Assembly (NCBI GenBank): GCA_030248065.1
Contig: JASAMV010005760.1
Coordinates: forward strand, 1 to 64,000
Direction: 5' to 3'
Length of the DNA: 64,000 nucleotides
Source: Rhynchonema sp. JSB1_4
Lineage: Eukaryota > Nematoda > Chromadorea > Monhysterida > Xyalidae
The position numbers and the translations under genes are program-made. The notes below the pieces were generated by a model. It was given only the letters and a program-made list of their open reading frames with translations, did no database searches and had not been told where the DNA came from. Within the stretch, counting starts at the first letter, position 1; every line of letters starts with the position of its first letter. Below, piece by piece: positions 1-10,162 of the stretch.

Positions 1-60
1 TGAAACCATAAGTATTTCATTCAGAAATAGCTCGTCGGACAATAAAGGTAACTACTGCAG

Positions 61-3000
61 GGTAACGTTGGTTGAAGAAGAGAAACCCATGGACTCGCTT
101 GATAGGGGGTTGGCTGCTGCGAACCAACGTGCGCCGCGTTTGGTGACGTTGTACTTGGACTGCACAAGTCCACATGTGGTTCGTTATGTGCATCTTAATA
201 GACACTGTTCATACCGACGTTATTCATGGGTCCACGTGTTGGTTCGTAGGTCTAATGTTCCGATATGCCACATTGCGTTTCACCAAAGGTTAGGACATAA
301 TAAGTTTCAGGCCTGTGCATTATGAAGAGTGTTCGAAGGTGAGCCCGATCCTCGGATGCCGGGCAGTTTTTCTGCTCACGATCCCATTTTGAAAAAGTCA
401 ATCCCGATCCGTATGCCACCCAAATAAGTACCGGAATTCGGATTAAGTGTTGAGAACAAAAAGTGAAAAATTGTGCAATGATAATTCGCCAAGGTGTTGT
501 AAGGGCGCCGGTCGCTGGTCAGAAAAATAGTCTATATGTTCAACAACTGCCCCGCGTTTGCATGCAGCACTTGCGGGTCGCGGTTTGGGAGTCAATTGAA
601 ACATTTGTTTGGCTGCAACAGACAAGAACTAACCCGTCAGCGTGGAGCCAGCGTCGCAGACGTGTCGTAGCCCGGCGATGATTAGTTCATTTTTTGGTGT
701 GTAATGGCTAAATAAAATTTTCTGGTGGCACGGAAACCGCGACCCTGAAGTGCGGCCACGCAAACGCGGGGCCGTTGTTGGAGATATGGAGTATTTTTGT
801 GACCCGCGATGCGGTCCACGTTTGCATGGCCGCGCTCTTACAAGAGGTTGGCGAGTTATGATTGCATAATTTTTTACTTTTTGTTCTCAAAACTTAATTC
901 CGATTCCGGTACTTTTTTGAGGAAATGTTGTCGTGGTGGGCAACAAATGAGAAAAAGTTTCCGTGACTGGCACGTCTAGCTTCGAAGTATCTAAGCGCTC
1001 CCCGCTTACGAGCGCGTGTTCTGAACAGCTCTTTTCTAGTGCAGCTGATTTGTTTGATGGCAGAAAATTTTTTTGATCAATCCCGATCGCGATACCGGGA
1101 TCCCGGGTTTTGAAAACCGGGATTTCGATCCCGATCGCGACACTTTCTTGGTCACAATCCCAATCCGGATCGGGGGATTAAAAATGAATGCCGTTCGAAC
1201 ACTGATTGTCAATGGGTTGATATTCAGGAAGAGAAAGGAGACTGCGACGTGTATCTGAAAAGGGTCGCAGGTTGAGTGCCGTTTGTGGGGTGAGATGCTT
1301 TGGATATACGGAAATGATGAATTGCATTACGTAGGTGAGGGCAGAGCAGCGATCATGTTCCGCCCATTCAGGCTTTCCATGACTCCTTCGAACTTGCGAA
1401 CTTCGTTGTCTTGACGTCAGCGACGCTGGAGGACGAGGATGCATTACGGTTCGGTCTCCGATTGGACGGCGATCAACTCTCGTACATGTCCATCGACGAG
1501 CACGTCATCTCCGCGGATAGGATGCTCATGCGCGCGGTTGCGCGTGGAGTGACGGGAAAGGAACTAAAACGTTTGTGCGTTACTTTTTATGGTCATAAGT
1601 GAATGACGAATTACCTGACGGGTGCGTCGCGGTCTTGTCCAAGTTTTTGTACGTGATGTATGGGTTTGTCTTTAGGTTTGGGTTTCGGGTTAGGCGGTAA
1701 CCGAGAAGATCTGTCGACGCAAAGCATAAAACGTGAAGGAGAAGTTTATTTTGAGGGTTCAGTATTGTTGGCGACGCTGGTATTCAAACGCCGGTGAGTA
1801 CCATCATGCGGGAATATTTTAGTAAAAAAATAGAGTGAAAACAACGGCAATTATGAGATGTGGTCACGCGCAAATAGATTCGGTGGCTCTCGGGAAGAGT
1901 GAGAACTGTGGGGAAGCGCTTATAGCGTTTTTTCGTCAGTTCGGTCTGTTTTTTGGCCGGGTGGCCTGTACTTCTAAAGTGGGGATATGACGTCACACAG
2001 ATGTTATGCACGGTGAAAAGACGGTCATTGTATTTACAGTGAACGCGCGTAACATCAAACAACCCGGGATGCAGGAGGATCTAGCACGTACCATTCCGGC
2101 ACTTCTTGATGCTGTTCGAGGTGGTGTCTTCGTATTCTTTTCGACGGTTGAACAGATGAAAGTGACCTACAAATTCTGGCATGAAACCGGCGTGCTGGCT
2201 CAGATGGCGTCGAAAGTGGTTAGTTGCTTGGCTACTATTTGTTTCTGGTTGGGTTGGGGTGGGGACTGCTTGGCACAGTGCTTTTCGATGCGTTATGACG
2301 ATTGTGTGGGCGAGAATGGTTTGATGCTGTGCGAATGTTATGCAGAGGCCGTGGTCCCTATTTTAGGGTTCAGTTTCGGTTTGTGTTGTTGAACATTTCG
2401 AGATTTGGGTTTTTTTTGTCTTTCCAATGTATGGTTAGCGAAGGTCTCTCCAACTTACGGCTCATGTGGGTATTTGAATTTTCAGTATGGAAGCTGCCTT
2501 TCTGGTTACTGCAGGGAATCGTCTGCGACGACGCGCGTGTGTCTACCACGGAACTGTTGCGACAATTCGAGATGATATTGGATCAGCGTCAGACGGCTGT
2601 GATGTTTTGCTACATGCGAGGTTGGTCCCATGACGGCGTTTAGAGGCGGTCGATTCATTTGGTGTGCGATCTTCAATCACGTGACGTTAATTTAGAAATC
2701 AGGTACATTAACGTGCGTCGGTGGTCTTCCTCCGATATCGTAACTACAAAGAGAGACGTGGAGCATTGGTTCATATGGCAGTTACTATTTAGGATTGGGG
2801 TAACTTACCGTCGCTACTTCAGTCGTTGAAACCATTGCTTCTCAGGCTGCGGGTGCCAAACGTTCCAAAAATCGGTCTTATTTTTCGAGAACACAGGTCT
2901 GTGCCTAAATTTTGAGACGGCGTTTAGCGCTGTGGAAATATGAATGCAATGGGGAAATAGAGCATGGTCGGAAGTACCAGAAAATTGTTAACAGGTATTG

Positions 3001-6000
3001 TAAATGACAGAATACCAAACAATGTTTCTCTGGAATAGTTTTCGAACGATATATGACAAGCCCCAATAAATTCTTACGCTTAAGGGCGGAGGCTAAAAAA
3101 TTGCGTTTATTACGATTCTGGAATGAACCGTCACGTGACCGTGTGCGACTAACCACTTATAGCGAAATATCTTATTCAGCCTGGCATGGCTGCAGCAGCC
3201 GGACCGTGGAGTTTGAAGTCTAGAAACTCTTCTAGATTGTTGGACTGTGCTTTTATTTAACTTTCTCCTTTCCAACGCACTACATTGTGCGGCTTATTTA
3301 GATGGCATTTCCGTCAATGAATGGAACCATCCAGTTTACGCAGACCTTTTAACTCTGTTTCGGTGTGTCACGCCGTTATCCAAGTGTTTCCAAATTTAAA
3401 AACCTTCTTTTCCGGTGGTTTAGAAAATCTTTTGCTTTTTCATTGCATTTTCATTTCTGTAATAGAAAGCGCTGCGTCAAAATTTAGAGATAAACTTGTG
3501 TGTTTCAAAAAATGTGAACTATTTTTCTGGAACGAAAAGTCTCTCTACCAAGAGATAGTGAATCTCTAAGGAGGTTAACTTTTGTGCGTGACGTATGCTG
3601 TGAGGGTGGTTTCCGACGATGTATAACAGTGCGCTGTGGTGCCCTTCCTTCCGTTGTGTCCCGAGCCCTTAAAAAAATGAGAGTCAAAGATATTTTAAAA
3701 AAAATAACAGGTCGGTTCGCAGAAGGTTTGAATACGCCCAGTCATTGCTGTCGGACGTCGATAACGGTTGGCACACCGAATCACCATCTCGCTTCACACT
3801 GGGTGCGTTTGTTGCGTGGTGGGTTTGCTTTCATAGGTCCAAGGTATCGGAGCATAAAGTTGTCAGTTTTTTTGCCGATATGTGTCTGGATGTGTATGGG
3901 GAGCTATGGGCAAATGTTAGAGGACAGATTGGTTTTCATATTACTAAGGATGGGGTCGATGTTGTATGGCAGTCTGCGGCGGTTGGTTGGAGCATGTTCC
4001 CTTTATTGAAAGTACAAATAGTACATTACTCATGCAACGTGGGCGGTTACACGATGTTGATTCGTTGTGTGTTAGTATGGGCGGTATGGGACAGATGAAT
4101 ACAATATTCTACGCACATAAACGGTTAATTTTGCAGTGCATTAACAAAAAGTTGTACATGTGGCGGGTGCATCGAGAGGCGAGGGAACGTGGCGACTCCT
4201 ACATCCCACCAGACGGCAATCAGTGGTACTACGGTGAAGGGTGGGTATCTTTTTGTTGAGGGGTTAGGGATCGCCACTGAGTGGGTTTTTGGGAGATATT
4301 GTTGAACGTGGTCGCATTCATTTTCAGACTTGCTCGCCTTGCACAAACCATTGGGCGAACCGTCCGCAGCAGCTCAGATTGGGGTTGGTGGACGAGGATA
4401 AGACAGTGGTGTCGTTGAGAAATCGAAATTTTCCCATACGGAGCCCAATTTTAGCGAAATTTCCCATACATAGCCCCAAATATGAAGAATTTCACATAGC
4501 AGGGGGGGGTTCTCTAAAAAGTCAAAAATTTCCCAAACCGGAGGGTGGGGGTTTGGAAAAAAATGACCCCAAAAATTTTCTTAAAATGCCAAACATTGGT
4601 TTAAAAAGTGCCTAAAACGGAGTTTTCTTACGGCAGCAAGCGATTTTTTGACATTTTTGGACGAAAAATGGCCAATTTTGGTACTTTTCGGGGTCAAAAA
4701 GTCATTTCTTAGGGGTGTTTCTTCCAAAAGTGAAAAATTTCTCATACCCCATACACCCGGCCAATTTCCTATACCCCATACCAGGTGGTTAACCCCCCCC
4801 CCCGCCCAACCGCCCCCCCTAACGACACTGCTGGGATAGGATGGTCCTAAAGGTGCTGGTTAACAAGGCTACAAGCCCGTTTGATTTTGGCGGCTGGTAT
4901 ATATAAACGAAGTTTGGACGTTGCGTTACTCGACCCTAATGTGGTGAGCCGTTTGATTCATTCCCAATGTTTTACGGCTACATTGAACTTGCAACCGGGT
5001 GAAAAATCGAAAAAAAATGGAACGGTGCTGTGACGCCGTTAGGCTGTTTCAAGGTTTGATACTGGAGTGGGAGCAACCTCCATTGTGCAAAATGCTGGCA
5101 AAAAGGACTAGATTTCTGCAACGTTTCATTTTTTCTATTAAATCATGCGGACGTTTCAAAAGCTAATGTGTATTGCGCTTTATGGCACAATGTTCAGGAT
5201 TGCTGTCATTCAAGTATGAAACTTAGGGTCGATTTATACTTCTGACTTCGGGGAAGTAAAAGTCAAAATTCGGAGAAGTCCATACGAGGCAGAAGTGGCC
5301 GGCAAGGACTGATTGCTTGTAGTTATTGCCTGTTGCGCTCTGTCCATTGACCGCTGACTGCCGTGCACTGTTCTTCCTCTGTTAATGAGCTGGGGGAACG
5401 GGCAGCCACAAATTTCTGACTGCTACTGTCAGGCAGTCAGAGTTTAAACTGATGTTTAGAAACAATGTATTTGTGTCAGAGGATGATTTCAAGTTTTTTC
5501 TTTCTTTTTCACAAGGGGCAAAGTTCATCCTGTTCGCGGAACATCAGGAAGGAATTGATTGGCTCGCCAGATTAGGGTCGAGTAACACGGTGTCGAAACT
5601 TTGTTCATATATTTTACGCGCACACATGAGGCGCGGTGGGAGGATTGTTAAAGTTGGTGGTCAACAACCCTTCGACCGCGCTTGATCTTGGGGGTACCAT
5701 ATAAAAACAAAGTTTGCACATCGTGTTACTCGACCCTAATGTGGCGAGCCGATTGGTTGCTTCCTGATGTTTCACGGCCACGTTGAAGTTTGCCCCTCGT
5801 GAAAAAAACGAAAAAATTTGAAACAGTGCTGTGACACGAATAGGCTGTTTCAAACTTTGATACTAGACTGACAGCAACTTGCACGAGTTTTTTGTTTGTG
5901 CTCCCCAGTTTTCAAAACCCTACACAGCTCACACAATGTTTACCACAACATGCGCGTGGCAGCCATTCCATTGCGCACACACGACGACAACACACAGCCG

Positions 6001-8477
6001 GTACAGCGACAACACAGTAATGTTTCAGCTGGCAAGCTTTGTTGTCTGTGTGCGCTGTGGAATGGCTGGCTTGCGCATGTTGTGGTAAAGATTGTGTGAG
6101 CCGTGTAGGGTATTGAAAACCGGGGAGGACAAGCAAAAAACTTGATAATTAGAGGATTTTTATTTGTAATTGACAACTTATTTCATTCACCAGAGATGCC
6201 TAAAATTATACGAGTAGAAAATCTTAACAAAAAATGGCAACGTGCAATATTGTAGCCGAAATAAATTTAATCCCGTTCGACCTATTTTTCATCGATACAC
6301 CAAATGCAACGCCTTCAGGTGCCAACCGGCCTGACCAAATCACGCCTTCGACGTACCCCCGTAAATTGTATTCCACAAGTTAAACATTAAACCGCAAATC
6401 TAAGGGCTACGCTCTAGCAGACAACAACCAGAATCATAACCCGAGGTTACCAAAAGCGACAATCATGGATTCCTTTTTCATTCTCTTATAAATCTAACTC
6501 GTAATAAACTACAAAACCGCCACAGAGTGACCATTTGAAATCTGCTGGTTAAAGGTGCTGGTTAACAACCCTTCGACCGCGCTTGATCTTGGGGGGTTTG
6601 TTAACCCTAATCTGGCGAACCGATTTGTTGCTTCCTGATGTTTCACGGCCACGTTGAAGTTTGCCCCTCGTGAAAAAAAACCGAAAAAAAATTGAAATGC
6701 TGCTGTGACACGAATAGGCGGTTTCAAAGTATGATACTGGAGTGACAGCAACCTGCAACACTGTGGCGAAAACCGCAGTGCACAATAGCTATTGAAACGT
6801 CCGCATTGTTGAATAAAAAAATAGAAGCCTTCATAAACTTGGCCATTTTTTGTTAAGATTTTCTACTCGTATAATTTCAAGCATCTCTGGTGAATGAAAT
6901 AAGTTGTCAATTACAAGTAAAAATCCTCTAATTATCAAGTTTTTTGTTTGTGCTCCCCGGTTTTCAATACCCTACACGGCTCACACAATGTTTACCACAA
7001 CATGCGCAAGCCAGCCATTCCACAGCGCACACAGACAACAAAGCTTGCCAGCTGAAACATTACTGTGTTGTCGCTGTGCCGGCTGTGTGTTGTCGTCGTG
7101 TGTGCGCAGTGGAATGGCTGCCATGCGCATGTTGTGGTAAACATTGTGTGAGCTGTGTAGGGTTTTGAAAACTGGGGAGCACAAACAAAAAACTCGTGCA
7201 AGTTGTTGTCAGTCTAGTGTCAAACTTTAAAACAGCCAATTCGTGTCACAGCACCGTTTCAAATTTTTTCGGTTTTTTCACGAGGGGCAAACTTCAACGT
7301 GGCCGTGAAACATCAGGAAGCAACCAATCGGCTCGCCACATTAGGGTCGAGTAACACGATGTGCAAACTTTGTTTTTATATGGTACCCCCAAGATCAAGC
7401 GCGGTCGAAGGGTTGTTGACCACCAACTTTAACAAACCTGCCACCGCGCCCCATGTGTGCGCGTAAAATATATGAACAAAGTTTCGGCACCGTGTTACTC
7501 GACCCTAATCTGGCGAGCCAATCAATTCCTTCCTGATGTTCCGCGAACAGGATGAACTTTGCCCCTTGTGAAAAAGAAAGAAAAAACTTGAAACCGTCCT
7601 GTGACACAAATACATTGTTTCTAAACATCAGTTTAAACTCTGACTGCCTGACAGTAGCAGTCAGAAATTTGTGGCTGCCCGTTCCCCCAGCTCATTAACA
7701 GAGGAAGAACAGTGCACGGCAGTCAGCGGTCAATGGACAGAGCGCAACAGGCAATAACTACAACCAATCAGTCCTTGCCGGCCACCTCTGCCTCGTACGG
7801 ACTTCTCCGAATTTTGACTTTTACTTCTCCGAAGTCAGAAGTATAAATCGACTCTAAGTTTCATACTTGAATGACAGCAATCCCGAACATTGTGTCATAA
7901 AGCGCAATACACATTAGCTTTTGAAACGTCCGCATCATTCAATAGAAAAAAATGAAGCGTTGCAGAAATCTAGTCCTTTTTGCCAGCATTTTGCACAATG
8001 AAGGTTGCTCCCAGTCCAGTATCAAACCTTGAAACGGCCTAACCGCGTCACAGCACCGTTCCATTTTTTTCGATTTTTCATCCGGTTGAAAGTTCAATGT
8101 TGCCGTAAAACATTGGGAAGCAATCGAACGGCTCATCACATTAGGGTCGAGTAACACAACGTCCAAACTTCGTTTATATTGTGTTGGGCATGGCTATGTT
8201 TTGAGAGTAAGATTTAATGTTTCGGAAGGTATTGCTCGGATGAGTAGATCAATATCATAGATTTCAGAGGGCATTTTTGATGAGTGTTTTCGTCACAACA
8301 GGTGCCACTATCATACTGGACCATCGGGTGGCTGATCTGGACAGCACGGGAGGATCGTCATCACTGCCGGCGTGGATCGAGAGTCGGTTGACACGCGTCA
8401 CAGATGTCTGCACTGCGATTGCTGATTTGCGCGCATTCAATCGGCATCACAACGGTGATCATGACGTTGATGAGTGA
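61..8477 (+). CDS. Rad3-family (XPD/FANCJ/RTEL1-like) DNA helicase, C-terminal half, 8 exons
   Basis: Exons 61-178, 1372-1570, 2040-2215, 2515-2620, 3711-3802, 4137-4240, 4328-4383, 8302-8477 (TGA). All seven junction phases agree and the coding length is 342 codons including stop. The order of motifs is that of helicase domain 2 of the Rad3 family: DCTSPHV then VVLTSATLED (usual form SP..., LTSGTL), DEHVISADRM, GVFVFFSTVEQM, CYMRG followed by RFAEGLNTP (usual RGK.SEGIDF), GDSYIPPDGNQWYYGEG, QTIGRTVRSSSDWG (motif VI, with Q, G, R and the last R present), and ATIILDHR. The N-terminal half with Walker A, the DEAH box and the Fe-S cluster would lie upstream of the window. The family unwinds DNA in repair and telomere maintenance. 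It resembles RTEL1/FANCJ more than XPD, but I cannot fix the orthologue. No coding remains after the stop, so RTEL1-type C-terminal extensions are absent. Confidence 0.85.
327..1204. mobile_element. Decayed hAT-type element in helicase intron 1
   Basis: The right end reads CCGTTCGAACACTG and the left end GAGTGTTCGAAGG, a decayed version of the same terminal inverted repeat. Flanks ATTATGAA (319-326) and ATTGTCAA (1205-1212) match at 6 of 8 bases, an eroded 8-bp duplication. Inside, 440-640 and 690-900 form an inverted repeat, and 930-1080 is a broken remnant of the hAT transposase C-terminal dimerisation region. The ends are rich in GATCCC-type simple sequence. It is the older relative of the element at 46061-47234. 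Confidence 0.8.
2800..3668. mobile_element. TTAA foldback element, family II, truncated copy in helicase intron 4
   Basis: The right end GTGTCCCGAGCCC abuts TTAA (3669-3672) and matches the right end of the 16311-17964 element; the inner sequence (for example 2820-2900 against 16560-16660) is also shared. The left terminus is missing. The element stops 39 bp upstream of the splice acceptor of the 3711 exon. Confidence 0.65.
4404..4830. mobile_element. GC-tract hAT-like MITE in helicase intron 7
   Basis: The ends are CAGTGGTGTCGTT and AACGACACTG, imperfect terminal inverted repeats. The body alternates C/G homopolymer tracts with AT-rich text such as TTTCCCATAC. The left flank GGATAAGA (4396-4403) resembles GGATAGGA (4834-4841), but three bases separate the latter from the CACTG end, so the duplication is uncertain. 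The element begins 20 bp after the donor site of the 4328-4383 exon. Confidence 0.6.
4851..8180. repeat. Outer palindrome of a nested TTAA foldback, family I
   Basis: Left arm about 4901-5645 and right arm 7433-8180 are inverted copies. The left terminus CTAA-AGGTGCTGGTTAAC is the family I end; the matching right terminus (about 60 bp) is lost. The arms converge on a centre that would read GTTAAC if the inner element (5652-7428) were removed. The element lies wholly inside the last intron of the helicase gene. It codes for nothing recognisable; the arm ORFs at 5452-5685 and 7395-7628 are mirror images of each other. Confidence 0.85.
5652..7428. mobile_element. Inner TTAA-flanked foldback, family I
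   Basis: It is flanked by TTAA on both sides (5648-5651 and 7429-7432). The terminal inverted repeats begin AGTTGGTGGTCAACAACC. Arms 5652-6239 and 6842-7428 are inverted copies around a 600-bp spacer. A second left terminus with its own TTAA lies at 6549-6552, so 6553-7428 is by itself a full-length 876-bp family I element and the left arm is an inverted duplicate. A third-order palindrome sits in each arm (about 5888-6145 and 6935-7190), with 110-bp inverted ends. Confidence 0.85.
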
Positions 8478-9691
8478 TGACCACAGTGATACATCTATGT
8501 ACGGTTCTTGAAACGTTCCAAACATCTTCATCCTTTGCGATACGGAGTGTTTCTTGTATTATCAAACTGAGTGCTGTGTCCGTTGGGTAAGAGCCTACGA
8601 CGCACGTGTGGTAAGTTTCTAATTTCGTTGCCTTGTACATTTCCACAGCGGCATCGGAACTGGCAGTGTTTAGATGGAAGGCACAAGGTCGACAGACAGT
8701 CAACAAGTGGCAACATAGATGACAGGGACCAATATTCCGCCTAAACAAATAGAAACGCAAAAAAGTGTGCGTGGTTTGTTGACCGTGTCTTGAGCCTGTG
8801 TGACAGACACGAATTGTTTCGGTGAAGCATATGAAAGGCGCACGAGCCAGATCTGTGGGTTGTTGACTGTGTGTTGAGCTTGTCTGACAGGGATGAATTT
8901 TTTGCCTGAAGCATTGAAAACGGGGAGCCGCTGAAAACGCGGACAAGCGAGCTGTGTGGCTTATTGACTGCGTGTTGCCCTTGTATCCTCGCTGGACTTC
9001 GCAGCGGAGTTTCCTTGCATCTGTAAAAAAGTATGGGGCAATAAAATTAGAAATGTACTGTAACACTGTTGCGAGGCGTGCATTTTAATGATCTTGTACA
9101 GCAGTTAACTGGTTTTGAGGTTCGGTGACATGTGCTGATGTTGAGGCCTTACTGTGTGGCATCAGTAATTATACTGTGCAATTCCACAGACTGGTACGGT
9201 GAGAACAATGTTAACTGTATTTTCATATTGACGTGCTGATTCCAACTCTTGATTTATTTCAGTTCGGTCATTTAGCGAAAAATTAGGTGCAGTTGAGGTA
9301 ATTGTTTTGGTTCCGTCGAATTATTAATGATATGGACACAGTGCAATGAAGCACGGCTTTCGGACATCGTTTTGGGTTTATTTGGAGGTATAAATTGGTC
9401 GAAATGTTACGGGTGTTTCAACATGGGTCACCGTTATCATTATTTTTTTTATTTTTCCATTGTAGTATTGGTTGCTTGTGATCGTGATTAGTTGTAGAAC
9501 AGAGAATTATTTCTCTCCTTAGAATCCGGAAGACATTTTTTGTTTCTGGTGATTTCACTGTTCATGGGATATCGGGCGGCGTTAATGTGCGTAAATACGT
9601 TTTGTACATATTGTTCATTTTTTGGGAACCCCCATTTTTCGATACTAATTGTGTGATTTTCGTTTTCTCTTTTTTTTGACTATACGTGCAG
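8478..9691. repeat. Intergenic, with a short ~90-bp tandem repeat
   Basis: About 8690-8980 contains three to four degenerate copies of a ~90-bp unit marked by GTTGACTGTGTGTTGAGCTTG-like text. The rest (9000-9690) is AT-rich and shows no coding signal I can support. Confidence 0.45.
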
Positions 9692-9807
9692 ATTCGAGAT
9701 TCATATCCACAGGGAAGCAATATACGAGAATTAGATGCTCTGATATTTGCACGTGTGGTCCTTGACGACTTGTTTCCCGGTGAGGAGTGTTTGCAAGTTG
9801 ATATTAG
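9692..9807 (+). CDS. Internal exon of unidentified gene
   Basis: A pyrimidine-rich tract and CAG acceptor precede an open 116-nt exon ending at AG|GTGTGG. It reads an acidic, amphipathic peptide containing RELDALIFARVVLDDLF. The exon has phase 2 at its 3' end. I could not join it to the next ATG-containing exon at 10163, so it may belong to an upstream short gene or be an alternative 5' exon. The function is unknown. Confidence 0.45.
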
Positions 9808-10162
9808 GTGTGGTGTCATATACTTTCTTTGTTTTCTTATTCTATCGTATTATCGTGTTGTGTGTGTTTCAGTTTTCTTTTACTGTGAGCCCGTGTTTGT
9901 CGGTCGTGTTATAGTTACGGTGTATCTGTTGCTTTCTTGGTGTTCGCGTTTTTTCATTTCTGTATCATTCTTTCTAAGATTCTTTGTATACGGTTGTATT
10001 TCGTTCTTTTTGTTGCTGTTTCGGGTTCTGGTAAACATGTAAGCTTCGTGATTTCTAAAATGTTCTGCGCCGAGGGTGTCCATTACCCATTCGTGATGGT
10101 ATTCACGCTACCGTGATGAAGAATACGTTTTGTTCATTGTTTGTTCTTTTGTTTCATGCCGT

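Noticed and set aside
8437..9066. 209-codon open frame on the minus strand
   Set aside because: It runs across the ~90-bp tandem repeat, reads repeated Cys/His text caused by that repeat, and overlaps the helicase last exon on the other strand. There is no splice or family evidence.
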